Shown here: piece after piece, positions 1 to 10,191 of the stretch
How the letters are laid out: the number at the start of each line of letters is the position of its first letter
Position numbering within the stretch: position 1 is the first letter of the stretch
NCBI GenBank assembly: GCA_041661865.1
Contig: JBAZTO010000016.1
Span: 1 to 64,000 of the forward strand
Source: JBAZTO01 sp041661865
GTDB lineage: Bacteria; Planctomycetota; Phycisphaerae; SM23-33
Reading direction: 5' to 3'
Length of the DNA stretch: 64,000 bases
Notes under the pieces: generated by a model
What the model saw: the letters and a program-made list of their open reading frames with translations, nothing else
What the model was told of the DNA's origin: nothing
Databases searched by the model: none
Translations under genes and position numbers: made by a program

Positions 1-345
1 TTGGCCAAAACACAACATACAAAAGGAGGCCGGATTATGCGCGCGTTCTATAAATTATAACTGCTGCATATGCAGGTCGTTGCAGCGAGCCTCCCCCCAG
101 TTTAGTTTACGGCGTTGGGTGCCATGCTTTCGCGCGAAAGCATGCTTCTGCATATCAGGGAGGTGGAGTTCCAACTCCACCTCCTTTTCGCTCGTCCATC
201 CTCGCGGCAGAGTAGGAACTCCGCCGCGCGTCTGCGGGCTGAGCATGTGGCGATACAGCGATGGAAGGGCACGCGGACCCCTGCTTGCCGGCCGGCAGGT
301 TCTTGGCAAGACAAAGGTTCTGCGTACCCTTCCAAGCGCAGGATT
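1..345. other. Intergenic DNA with palindromes
   Basis: No convincing gene is seen here. A good ribosome-binding sequence at 23-29 precedes only a seven-codon reading frame (37-60). Two perfect inverted repeats stand out. One is a 22-base palindrome at 123-144 with arms of CATGCTTTCGC. The other is a hairpin at 159-184 with 12-base arms and a CC loop, followed by CTTTT, so it could act as a plus-strand terminator for a gene left of the window. The two sit 14 bases apart and look like part of the palindromic repeat mosaic seen elsewhere in the window. Confidence 0.5.
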
Positions 346-1464
346 CTACTTCCGCCGGCGCAGCAGCCCTATCCCGCCCAAGGCCAGAAACGCCATCGTG
401 GCCGGTTCAGGAACCTCGACGACACGGAAGCCGATGTCGCCGTATTGGGATGTCGGATGACCGCTGTGGCCTTCGTTGTCGCGGGTCGACGCAAGCAGGT
501 AGCCGGAGCTTGTGCGGAAATCCCCGCCTCGCAAGTCGCGATCTGCATCATTCGCGTCCTGACGGATTATTGCCTCGTTCCACTCAAGGACATTCCCACC
601 TTGGTCGAACGTGCCGTAAGGGCTGTCGGAGCTCTGGAACTCGCCGGCGACGGTCGTGTACTTGCCCGAATCGATGGGCTGCCACCCGAGCCCAGCGATG
701 AGGTAGTTCGCATTATTCCCGGAGACGTCGGCCATGTCTCGACCCGGTGCCGTGTCGCCGCTGGTGGGGTAGTCCCAGTAGCCGGCATTGGTCGAGCCGC
801 CCTTGTAGTACGCCGCCTTGTACCATTCATCCTCGCTGGGTATCGCCCATTTCGCGTCGGCGCTGCGTTGGATCGTCCGGCCATCGCCCCTATTGTATCC
901 ATCGAGCGTGTAGGCACCGCGCTCCGTCGTGTCGGCATCCTGCCCGCCCGTCGGCTGGCCGTTGTGAAGCCAGTTGGTAAAACGGCATGCACTCCAGAAA
1001 CTCACACAGCTTGCCGGACGGTTGGCCCAGTCGGCATCCACGCTGTAGGTGTAACTGCCCGAGGAACCGCTCCGCTGGATGTTGCAGCCAAAGGCGTTAT
1101 AACCAATGATCCCCAAGTCCCCCGATATCGACGTGTCGGCCATCTTCGTGTTGTACAGGCCGTAGGTGTCCGTGGCGGCCACCGCGTTGAGGAACTCGGT
1201 GTACTGACCGGCCGTCACCTCGTACTTGCCGATGTTGTACTCGTAGGACACCGCGCCGTAGCCAGCAGTTCCGTCATTCATCACACGCATGTCCGCCGCA
1301 TTCCCCGCGTCGCCCACGTGGACGGTCTCCAGGCTGGCCAGCCCCGTCCATGTTCCATTGGCATCGCGCGTCCCGCCCAGGTTGAGCACATCCGCCTGTA
1401 CCACCCCGCCCGTCAGCAGCATCCCCGCCACCACCACTACAACAATCATCTTCCTCGCGTTCAT
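346..1464 (-). CDS. PEP-CTERM protein with formylglycine-generating-enzyme (SUMF1) fold
   Basis: This is a secreted protein of about 372 residues. The start at 1464 is preceded by GGAAAGG and opens a signal peptide (MNARKMIVVVVVAGMLL). The body resembles the FGE-sulfatase / C-type-lectin-like fold: it has the motifs KYEVTAGQY near residue 80, EDEWYKAAYYKGG, QGGNVLEWNE and LRGGDFR, and ends with GFRVVE. The extreme C-terminus is VPEP, a hydrophobic helix and RRRK, the PEP-CTERM signal recognised by exosortases. The paired active-site cysteines of true formylglycine-generating enzymes are not seen in the C-terminal region, so a binding or structural surface role is more likely than catalysis. 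It lies downstream of the pilus genes on the same strand but is separated from them by 585 bases. Confidence 0.85.
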   Translation of the reverse strand: MNARKMIVVVVVAGMLLTGGVVQADVLNLGGTRDANGTWTGLASLETVHVGDAGNAADMRVMNDGTAGYGAVSYEYNIGKYEVTAGQYTEFLNAVAATDTYGLYNTKMADTSISGDLGIIGYNAFGCNIQRSGSSGSYTYSVDADWANRPASCVSFWSACRFTNWLHNGQPTGGQDADTTERGAYTLDGYNRGDGRTIQRSADAKWAIPSEDEWYKAAYYKGGSTNAGYWDYPTSGDTAPGRDMADVSGNNANYLIAGLGWQPIDSGKYTTVAGEFQSSDSPYGTFDQGGNVLEWNEAIIRQDANDADRDLRGGDFRTSSGYLLASTRDNEGHSGHPTSQYGDIGFRVVEVPEPATMAFLALGGIGLLRRRK

Positions 1465-2049
1465 CGTACACCTTTCCTTTCTTTGTCTGCCGGCAACTAT
1501 GAAGTATGGATGAAACCGAAAGACACGCCCCGCGCGGCCCAACCGCGCAAAGGCAGCCGCATAGTGACAAAATCAGGAAGGAACCGTCTCCCTATAACTA
1601 ACCGCAGGATCCAGGAGGCAGGCACAAACGAGAGAGAACTCCCTGCCTCCAATCGCAGCAACCCCGCCTCTTACCCAGGGGCGGGCCTCGAAGCAATTAT
1701 CATGCTACCGCGTTGGGTAAAAACGTCAATCAAAAAAATGCAGAACTTTCGATGAAAGACCTGATAAAATAAGAACTAAGGTGTTTACCCTACGCCGGGG
1801 CCTGCCGGAAAAAGGTGGCGGTTAATCCCCCGGCACCGCCGGGGGATGTTTGTCCCAATGATCTCAATTATCCCCCTGTGCCAACTCTTGAGCCCGAAGG
1901 GCTCGGAGAAGCGTTTAAAGCACGGGGCGGGTCGCTTAACGAGCCGAACCCGCCTCAGCTCCCTAGTAAGGTTTATCCCTCCGCCCGGACGGCCTAGGGA
2001 GCCGTCTCCGGGCAGTCGCATTTTCGCGACCAGCCTCCAAACCAAACCC
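1465..2049. other. Structured non-coding region between pilC and the PEP-CTERM gene
   Basis: There is no credible reading frame over these 585 bases. Several stem-loops are present: 1826-1846 (9-bp perfect stem TCCCCCGGC, loop ACC), 1890-1904 (GAGCCC stem), 1926-1954 (7-bp GGCGGGT stem) and about 1984-2012 (CCCGG/ACGGC stem with a bulge). On the minus strand the 1826-1846 stem is followed about ten bases later by TTTTT, and a competing pairing GGCGGT/ACCGCC lies directly before that T-run. It may therefore terminate the pilus operon transcript, or be part of a leader for the PEP-CTERM gene. No known riboswitch class was recognised. Confidence 0.4.
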
Positions 2050-3267
2050 CTAATGGGCCATGATTTTCGACATGCTGAAGATCGGCAGCAGCAGCGAGAT
2101 GGCCACCCCGCCGACAATCAGGCCCATGACAATGATCATGATCGGTTCCATCATGTCCGTGACGGTCTTGATGGAGACCTTCAACTCGCTCTCGCAGAAG
2201 CCCGCCGCGCGGTTCATCACCGTGCCCAGTTGCCCGGTCCGCTCGCCCGCGGCGATCATCTGGGTGATGGGCTGGGGCATCAGCGGGGCGTTCTGAAGCT
2301 CGTCGGTCAGCGACGCGCCCTCCTCCACCTTGCCGGCCGTCTGCCGCCACATCAGGCTGAAGTAGTGATTGCCCGCGACCTCCGCCGTCAGGTTCAGCGC
2401 GTCCAGCATGCTCACGCCGGTGTTAATCATCGTGGCCAGCGTCCGCAGCGAGCGGGCCATGCAGGCCTTGCGGATCATAGGCCCGATGACCGGAAGCTTC
2501 AGGCGGATATCGTCCAGGGCCAACTGTCCGCGCGGGGTTTTTTGCAGGTAATAGATGCCGCAGCCAATGCCCGCCAGACCGACCACGACCACCGGCCAGT
2601 AATTCACCAGGCCGTTGCTGGCGCCCAGCAGTATCCGCGTGGGCAGCGGCAGCACCGCGCCCTTGCCGGCGTAGATCTTCTCGAACCGGGGCAGCACGAA
2701 CACCAGCAGCGCCGTGACCACCAGCACGCAGAAACCCAACATGCAGGCGGGATAGATCATGGCCCCCTTGACCCGCTTGCGAACGTCGCGGTCCTGTTCA
2801 AGGTACTCGCTGACGCGCTGGAGCATGGTGCCCAGCATGCCCGAGGCCTCCGACGCCCGCACCATCGCGACGAACAGCTTGTTGAAGACCCTGGGGTGCT
2901 TCTCCAACGCCCCCGAAAAGTCCGAGCCGCCCTTGACCTGCTCGCTGATGTCGCAGATCACATCCCGCATTCCGCCGGGCGAGCTCCCCTGCACGATGCT
3001 GTCCAGCGAGTCCGACAGCGGCACGCCGGTATCGACCATCACGGCCAACTGGGAGCAAAAGAAGATCACGTCGTCCTTCTTGACCTTCATTTTGCCGCCG
3101 GCGCAACGAGCCTTGGCCTTGATCTGCTGCCTCCCCTCGGGAGCCAGCGCCACGATGGTCTTGCCGTCGCGTCGGAGCAGGCGAGAGGCGTCGGCCAGGT
3201 CGTTGGCCGTCAGAACGCCGGCCACCGACTGCCCGGCGTTGTCGCGTGCCTGGAATTTGAATCGCAT
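2050..3267 (-). CDS. pilC: Type IV pilus / type II secretion inner-membrane platform protein PilC/GspF
   Basis: This 405-residue protein has the family's normal length. The N-terminus (MRFKFQARDNAGQSVAG) is typical of PilC/GspF. Two T2SSF domains follow, at about residues 65-190 and 265-395, with membrane helices near 168-195, 218-238 and 372-400. In the assembled machine the protein sits in the inner membrane and couples the cytoplasmic ATPases to pilin insertion and removal. The ATG is preceded by AAGAAGG. It starts 16 bases after the end of pilT and is the last gene of the 19-kb pilus run, so it is probably co-transcribed with pilB and pilT. Confidence 0.95.
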   Translation of the reverse strand: MRFKFQARDNAGQSVAGVLTANDLADASRLLRRDGKTIVALAPEGRQQIKAKARCAGGKMKVKKDDVIFFCSQLAVMVDTGVPLSDSLDSIVQGSSPGGMRDVICDISEQVKGGSDFSGALEKHPRVFNKLFVAMVRASEASGMLGTMLQRVSEYLEQDRDVRKRVKGAMIYPACMLGFCVLVVTALLVFVLPRFEKIYAGKGAVLPLPTRILLGASNGLVNYWPVVVVGLAGIGCGIYYLQKTPRGQLALDDIRLKLPVIGPMIRKACMARSLRTLATMINTGVSMLDALNLTAEVAGNHYFSLMWRQTAGKVEEGASLTDELQNAPLMPQPITQMIAAGERTGQLGTVMNRAAGFCESELKVSIKTVTDMMEPIMIIVMGLIVGGVAISLLLPIFSMSKIMAH

Positions 3268-3283
3268 AAGGAACCTTCTTTGT

Positions 3284-4342
3284 TCAGGCCACCAGCCGTG
3301 CCAGCTTCTCGGGGTTCTGCGACTTGGCCAGACCCTCGGCCAGGCTGACCTTGCCTGATGAGATCAGCTCGGCGATGGCCATGTCGATGCTCTGCATGCC
3401 CACGGACCTGCCCGTCTCGATCATGCCGGCGATCAGGTGCGTCTCGTTGTCGCGAATGGCCCGGCGGATGGCCGGGTTGGGGATCATAATCTCGACGGCC
3501 GGCACCAGGCCGCCGTCGCTCTCGTCGCGGAAAAGCCGCTGGCAGATCACGCCCTGGAGCGTGCAGGCCAGTTGCACGCGGACCTGGTTCTGCTGGTCGG
3601 CCGGGAAGACGTCGATGATGCGGTTGATCGTCTCGACGGTGTTGCAGGTGTGCAGCGAGGCCAGCACCAGGTGCCCGATCTCCGCCGCCGTCAGCGTGGC
3701 CGAGATGGTCTCCAGATCCCGCATCTCGCCGACCATGACCACGTCGGGGCGCTGGCGGACGATGTGCCGCAAGGCCGAGCCGAACGACTCGCTGTCCTGG
3801 CCGATCTGGCGCTGCTCGATGAGGCTCTTGCCGTGGACAAAGGTGAACTCCACCGGGTCTTCCATGGTGATGACGTGGTAGGCGTAGGTGGCATTGACGT
3901 GGCCGATGAGCGAGGCCAGCGTGGTGCTCTTGCCCGTCCCGGTCCCCCCGGCCACCAGGACCATGCCGTGCGGCAGGTCGGCCAGGTCGCGAACGCGCGG
4001 CGGCAGCTTGAGCTTGTCGAACTCCGGCACCGCGTGCGGTATGTACCTCATGGCCGCCGACAACGTCCCCCGCTGCCGGTGGAGGTTAACGCGCACGCGC
4101 CCCACGCCGGCACGCCCCACGGAGAAATCCACGTCCCCGGTGCGGTCGAGCCGCTCCCGCTGCTCGGCGCTGAGCTGCGGATGAAAGCACTCGGCAATGT
4201 CCGACTCGCCCAGCGGCTCGGTTCCGATCGGCTGCATCTGGCCGACCACCCACAAGGCCGGCGGCGCCCCGGTCACGAAAAGCATATCCGAGCCACGCCT
4301 TTGCACCATCGTTTCGAGTACTCTGTCGATTGTCCAGGACAC
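3284..4342 (-). CDS. pilT: Pilus retraction ATPase PilT
   Basis: This is a hexameric cytoplasmic ATPase that powers pilus retraction. The 352 residues show Walker A (GGTGTGKST, 132-140), an Asp box (MEDPVEF, about 161-167), Walker B (VVMVGEMRD, 202-210) and the His box HLVLASLHT. A C-terminal AIRRAIRD segment corresponds to the PilT AIRNLIRE signature and distinguishes it from PilB. The start codon is GTG with GGGAG eight bases upstream. It lies between pilB (28-base gap) and pilC (16-base gap). The family assignment is secure. Whether this copy retracts pili or serves another extrusion system is inferred from the gene context. Confidence 0.94.
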   Translation of the reverse strand: MSWTIDRVLETMVQRRGSDMLFVTGAPPALWVVGQMQPIGTEPLGESDIAECFHPQLSAEQRERLDRTGDVDFSVGRAGVGRVRVNLHRQRGTLSAAMRYIPHAVPEFDKLKLPPRVRDLADLPHGMVLVAGGTGTGKSTTLASLIGHVNATYAYHVITMEDPVEFTFVHGKSLIEQRQIGQDSESFGSALRHIVRQRPDVVMVGEMRDLETISATLTAAEIGHLVLASLHTCNTVETINRIIDVFPADQQNQVRVQLACTLQGVICQRLFRDESDGGLVPAVEIMIPNPAIRRAIRDNETHLIAGMIETGRSVGMQSIDMAIAELISSGKVSLAEGLAKSQNPEKLARLVA

Positions 4343-4369
4343 GTTATGGTCTCCCGTCGTGTTAAAACA

Positions 4370-6082
<1,713 letters not shown>

Positions 6083-6108
6083 ATCGTTTCGACCCGCTCA
6101 CTTGTCTG

Positions 6109-6450
6109 CTACGACCGCACGGACTTGACGGCCTCCGCGGCGGTATCCAGAACCTCGAAGTATGTCAGCAAATGCGTGATCTCCAGGATTTTTCTGATGT
6201 TCTCATCGCAGTTGGTCAGCTTGACCTGCCCCATTCTCTGGGCCAACTGGTCCTGGAGGTCCATCAGGCACTCCAGGGACGCACTGTCGATAAACGGCAC
6301 CTGCTCCATATTCAGGATCAGGTCCACGATCCCATTGCCGGCCAACTGGTGATCCACCGCCTGCTTGAAGGCGACCAGACAATCTTCGGTCAGTTCACCC
6401 TTGATGTTGAGAATGACCGCGTGCCCATAACTTTCGGCGGCTACTTGCAT
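6109..6450 (-). CDS. STAS-domain anti-sigma-factor antagonist-like protein
   Basis: This single-domain protein of 113 residues has a STAS fold like SpoIIAA/RsbV. The conserved phosphorylation loop is visible as PFIDSASLECL, with serine in the usual acceptor position. Such proteins switch partner proteins through phosphorylation of that serine. No serine kinase or anti-sigma factor gene is adjacent, so the partner is unknown. GGGAG stands six bases before the ATG. The first ten bases overlap the end of the HD-GYP gene in another frame, which suggests translational coupling. Its place between an HD-GYP enzyme and pilB suggests a regulatory role in pilus control. Confidence 0.88.
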   Translation of the reverse strand: MQVAAESYGHAVILNIKGELTEDCLVAFKQAVDHQLAGNGIVDLILNMEQVPFIDSASLECLMDLQDQLAQRMGQVKLTNCDENIRKILEITHLLTYFEVLDTAAEAVKSVRS

Positions 6451-8096
6451 TCTTTGCTCCCTATCGCATCCAGGCCCAACGGGTTGGGCACCAGGATGCT
6501 CAGTTCATCCATAAAGGCGCTAAGGTCCATACTCAGCAGCTTGTCCACCAGCACCGCGTCCAGCTGGGTGCCGGCGTTACGCTTGATTTCGTCGGTGACG
6601 GCCGTCAGGGACATCGCCCGCCGGTAGGTTCGGTCGGAGGTCATGGCGTCGAAGCTGTCGGCCAGCCCGAGGATTCTGCCTTCCAGCGGCACCTGGTCGC
6701 CCTTGAGCCCGCGGGGATAGCCGCGCCCGTCGAGGCGTTCGTGATGCGTGACGATGCCCTCCACCACATCCTCCAACTGGCGGATGCCTCCGAGGATCCT
6801 GGCCCCGATGGCCGGGTGGCGCTTGACACTGTCGTACTCCTCGTCGGTCAGGCGGCCTGGCTTTCGCAGGACGCTCTCGGGCACGCCGATCTTGCCCACG
6901 TCGTGGAGCAGCCCGGCCAGGTAGATCCTCTGCGCGTGCTCGGCCGACAGGCCGCACGCCTCGGCCAGTCGCTTGGAAATGATCGCCACCCGCTGCGAAT
7001 GGCCGCAGGTGTAGGGATCCTTGGCGTCGATAGAGGCCGTCATCGCGTGCAAGACGCCCATCAACAGATCCTTCATGTCCGCGTAAAGCCGGCTGTACTC
7101 CAGAAAGACGGCCGTCTGCGTGCCCAGCGAACTGATGAGCTTGACATCGACGCTGTTGAAGTCGCCGCTGCGTTTGTTGAAGCCCATGAGCACGCCGATG
7201 GTCCGCTCGTCGCTGACCAGCGGGACAGCGATGAGGTTGCGGATATTGCCGGCGGCGCCGTAGGCGTGGCCGAAGTCGTTCTCGATGGCCGGATCCTGGT
7301 CCCGGATGAGCTTGCGGGCCACGAACTCGTCGGCCAGCAGCTTGATCTGCACGGCGTCGAGATTCATGTCCCCGGCGACCACGACGATCTCGTCCTCGGA
7401 GGGCCGCTTGGCATGAACCACCGCGGCGGCGGCGGAGATATTCATCACCTCCAGGATCTGCGAGCAGACGTTCTGGAGGAAATCTCGCGGCTGGCGGTTG
7501 ATGTTCATCGAGCCGGTAATGGCGTAGAGCAGGCCCAGTTCCTCGTAGGTGCTGGCCAGGTTGGCGCTGAGATTGCCCAACTCTTCCTGGCTGGTCTGGA
7601 CGGCCTGTTCGCGGGCGAGCATCCAGCCCAGGATTTTCAGGAAGTCGTCGGCCTGCGACAGCTCGTGCCGGCAGAAGGGCTGGGCCATGCCGAGGGCGGC
7701 CTGGCGGTCGATCTTGAGGCGGTCGCAGAGGCGGTTGAAGGCCTCGTCCTCCACCAACGAGCGAGGCAGGTAGCAGGCCACCGCCGCGCCCAACAGGCGT
7801 CGGCGTTGGTAGATGGGCACTCCAATCAGAGAGCAGCCGCAGGGAGAGACGCTTTGGGCCTGCCGGCCGTCATGCATCAGTTTGATGGCCAGGGACTCGG
7901 CGGCCTCGATGCAGCCGGCACGGCTTTCCTGGGCCATCTGGCAGAATTGACAAGGCGTCTGGAACTTGCCGGCCAGGCGTCCATTCTCGTCCCACACCGA
8001 GAGGTTCAGCCCGATCTCGCGCAACTGCGTCCGCAGTTGGGTCAACGCCCTGCCCATGGTCAGAAGCACACCGGGTTTTGCCGTGGTCGTCGTCAC
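6441..8096 (-). CDS. HD-GYP cyclic-di-GMP phosphodiesterase with cysteine-rich sensor and GAF domain
   Basis: The domain order over 551 residues is an N-terminal cysteine-rich sensor (Cys49, 52, 62, 86, 88; PocR-like), a linker likely to form a coiled coil (about 160-190), a GAF domain (about 200-335) and an HD-GYP domain (365-500). The catalytic signature is complete: H398-D399 in LLHDVGKIG, HH at 451-452, and GRGYP at 457-461. HD-GYP enzymes hydrolyse c-di-GMP. The cysteine cluster could bind a metal or an Fe-S cluster and sense redox state, but this is inference. The start is GTG, with AGGGG five bases upstream. It follows the response regulator by eight bases and overlaps the STAS gene. 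Confidence 0.93.
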   Translation of the reverse strand: MTTTTAKPGVLLTMGRALTQLRTQLREIGLNLSVWDENGRLAGKFQTPCQFCQMAQESRAGCIEAAESLAIKLMHDGRQAQSVSPCGCSLIGVPIYQRRRLLGAAVACYLPRSLVEDEAFNRLCDRLKIDRQAALGMAQPFCRHELSQADDFLKILGWMLAREQAVQTSQEELGNLSANLASTYEELGLLYAITGSMNINRQPRDFLQNVCSQILEVMNISAAAAVVHAKRPSEDEIVVVAGDMNLDAVQIKLLADEFVARKLIRDQDPAIENDFGHAYGAAGNIRNLIAVPLVSDERTIGVLMGFNKRSGDFNSVDVKLISSLGTQTAVFLEYSRLYADMKDLLMGVLHAMTASIDAKDPYTCGHSQRVAIISKRLAEACGLSAEHAQRIYLAGLLHDVGKIGVPESVLRKPGRLTDEEYDSVKRHPAIGARILGGIRQLEDVVEGIVTHHERLDGRGYPRGLKGDQVPLEGRILGLADSFDAMTSDRTYRRAMSLTAVTDEIKRNAGTQLDAVLVDKLLSMDLSAFMDELSILVPNPLGLDAIGSKECK

Positions 8097-8104
8097 TATC
8101 GCCC

Positions 8105-8509
8105 CTAGTTCGTTTGGATGGACTCACTCTCGATCGTCTCGTGCTCGCCCAGCAACTCGTGGACCTTCTGGAGTACTTCGCGCGGCGCGAACGGTTTGGC
8201 CAGGATCACCGAGATGCCCGCCTGCTGAAGCTCCGCCGGCTCGATATCGAACTCCCGCGCCGTCAGCATCATGGCCGGGATGTGGCGCGTGTCCTCGTGG
8301 CGGCGAAGTTCCCCGCAGAACTTCAGGCCGCTCATGAAAGGCATCTGGCAGTCCGTGATCACCAGGTCGGGCCTTTCCATCAGGCACAAGTCCAACGCCT
8401 CCTCGCCGTCCACCGCCGTCACCACGTCGTAACCGGCGTTCTTGAGCTTAAGTGACAGCACGTGCAGGATATGCGCCTCGTCGTCGGCAATCAGTATCTT
8501 CTTACTCAT
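8105..8509 (-). CDS. Single-domain response regulator (CheY-like)
   Basis: This receiver domain of 134 residues has no output domain. The acidic pocket is D9-D10, the phospho-acceptor is D53 (VITDCQMP), the conserved Thr is in MLTARE and the Lys is in LAKPF. It is the probable phosphorylation target of the histidine kinase encoded just upstream. It could act on the following HD-GYP protein or on the pilus machinery, in the manner of PilG/PilH; both partnerships are inferred from adjacency. The ATG overlaps no neighbour. An 82-base gap separates it from the kinase and contains no obvious signal. Confidence 0.93.
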   Translation of the reverse strand: MSKKILIADDEAHILHVLSLKLKNAGYDVVTAVDGEEALDLCLMERPDLVITDCQMPFMSGLKFCGELRRHEDTRHIPAMMLTAREFDIEPAELQQAGISVILAKPFAPREVLQKVHELLGEHETIESESIQTN

Positions 8510-8591
8510 ATGTCACCCGTTCAGACCCGCCGAGGTGTCCGTCAGTAGCCTCCGAGGCTCCGTCTCCAGACACATCGACACTTTTTGACCC

Positions 8592-10034
8592 TCATGCCAG
8601 TAACGGCAGTTCAAAACTGAAAGTGCTTCCCTTGCCCACTTCGCTGGTGACGGCCAGCTTGCCCTCGTGCGCCGTCTCGATGATGTGTTTGACCAGCGTC
8701 AGGCCCAGCCCGGTGCCCTTGGCCAGCTTGTTGTTGGCCTTGACCCGGTAGAACTTGTCGAAGATGCGGGGCAGATCCTGGGCGGGGATGCCCGCGCCGG
8801 TATCGGTGACCTCGCACACGGCCATGCCCCGCCGCTCGTCGGCCGAGACGCTTACGGTGATCGTGCCGCCGTCGGGGGTGTACTTGATGGCGTTGGAGAT
8901 CAGGTTCAGCGCCGCCTGGTAGATCATGTCGCGGTCGGCCTCCACCAGGTAGTACACCGGCGCGAGGCGCTCGACGACCTTGAGGGTCTTGGCCCGGGCC
9001 TGCGGGGCGGCCACGTCCAGGACCTTCCTGACCACCTCGGTCAGCACGATCGGCTCGCGGACCATCTTCACCACGCCCGACTCGATGCGGGAGATATTCA
9101 GAATGTTCTCGATGAGCCGGTGGAGACGGTCGGTCTCGCTGGAGATGATCTCGTAGAACTCGCGCTGGGTCTTGTCGTCCTTGGCCTCGCCGTCCACCAG
9201 CATCTCCACATAGGCCTTGATGGAGGCCAGCGGCGTCTTGAGTTCGTGCGAGACGTTGGAGACGAAGTCGGACTTCATCTTGGCGATTTCTTTCTCGCGC
9301 GTCACGTCATGCAGCACGGCCACCACGCCCGAGACCTCCTCGTTGGTGTTGACCACGCAGCTCAGGGTGATGTTGAAGGTTCGCGGGGTGCCCTTCTGGT
9401 CAATACTGTGTTCGACGACGTTTCGCGTGTGGCTTCGGCCGTGGCTGCGCGTCTCGCGAACCAGCCGCACCAGCGTGCCGTCGGAGATGATCTGGTCGAT
9501 GTTCTTCCGCTGGTTGCCCTCGCACTTGAAGACCAGCAACTTCTCAGCCGCCTCGTTGGCCAGGATCAGTTCGTCAAAACGGTTGGTCACGATCACGCCG
9601 TCGGAAATGGAGAAGATGATCGCCTCGGTGTGGTTCTTCTCGGCGGCGGAAATGCGGGCCTGGATCTGGAGTTCGCGATTCTCGGCCTGGATTTCGTCCA
9701 TCCGGCTGCGCGTGAGCGAAAGAAGCTGGTTGAGCGGCCGGACGACCTGTCCCAACTCGCAGGCGTCCTCGGCCAGCACCAGGCCGTACTGCCCGGTGCG
9801 GCACATCGTCTCGATCTGCCGGGCGACGGAGGTCAGCTCGCGGTAGACCCGCCGCCAGAAGGCCAGCAGGATCAGGATCGTCAGCACGGCCACCAGCGCG
9901 TAGACCAGGCCGTTAAGCCCTTTGCCTCCGGCGAGATGGCCTTGCACAACCATCATGGTGGCGTAGTAAGCGGCGCTGGCGCCCAGCACGACGAGCGTGA
10001 TGCTTGCCAGCCCCAGTCTTTTGGCGATTGTCAC
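8592..10034 (-). CDS. Membrane sensor histidine kinase with PAS domain
   Basis: The start chosen is the GTG at 10034, because GGAGG lies eight bases before it; the longer open frame runs over the upstream TPR gene and encodes low-complexity sequence. The 480-residue protein has two N-terminal membrane helices (about 8-35 and 43-60), a HAMP-like linker, a PAS domain (about 130-245) and a HisKA domain with His263 in SNVSHELKTP. The HATPase domain has N381 (NLISNAIKYTP), DTGAGIP at 411-417 and GTGLGL at 440-445, so all catalytic boxes are intact. The periplasmic loop is short, which suggests sensing through the membrane or PAS domain. It probably phosphorylates the adjacent CheY-like regulator. 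Confidence 0.92.
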   Translation of the reverse strand: MTIAKRLGLASITLVVLGASAAYYATMMVVQGHLAGGKGLNGLVYALVAVLTILILLAFWRRVYRELTSVARQIETMCRTGQYGLVLAEDACELGQVVRPLNQLLSLTRSRMDEIQAENRELQIQARISAAEKNHTEAIIFSISDGVIVTNRFDELILANEAAEKLLVFKCEGNQRKNIDQIISDGTLVRLVRETRSHGRSHTRNVVEHSIDQKGTPRTFNITLSCVVNTNEEVSGVVAVLHDVTREKEIAKMKSDFVSNVSHELKTPLASIKAYVEMLVDGEAKDDKTQREFYEIISSETDRLHRLIENILNISRIESGVVKMVREPIVLTEVVRKVLDVAAPQARAKTLKVVERLAPVYYLVEADRDMIYQAALNLISNAIKYTPDGGTITVSVSADERRGMAVCEVTDTGAGIPAQDLPRIFDKFYRVKANNKLAKGTGLGLTLVKHIIETAHEGKLAVTSEVGKGSTFSFELPLLA

Positions 10035-10191
10035 GTTGGCAGCCTCCACAAAAAGGGTCCAGCCGGCCCCTGGCGGTGGGAACGAGTCTTGCCCGCCAGA
10101 GGACCGGAAGGCCCGCAGTACACTTAAGGAACGCTTACGGCGTTGGAATTGCCCGACAAGGCCTTGGCCAGCGCGTTGTTGGGCTCGAGCT

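Noticed and set aside
37..60. Seven-codon reading frame behind a good ribosome site
   Set aside because: Too short to support as a gene; it could be a leader peptide or the remains of a gene, but nothing downstream on the plus strand supports this.
115..1755. Long plus-strand reading frame opposite the PEP-CTERM gene
   Set aside because: It is the antisense shadow of a clear FGE-fold gene; its sequence has no recognisable pattern and it crosses palindromes.
1846..3348. Plus-strand frame opposite pilC
   Set aside because: Histidine- and glutamine-rich shadow of the PilC gene; other long plus-strand frames across the pilus operon are similar.
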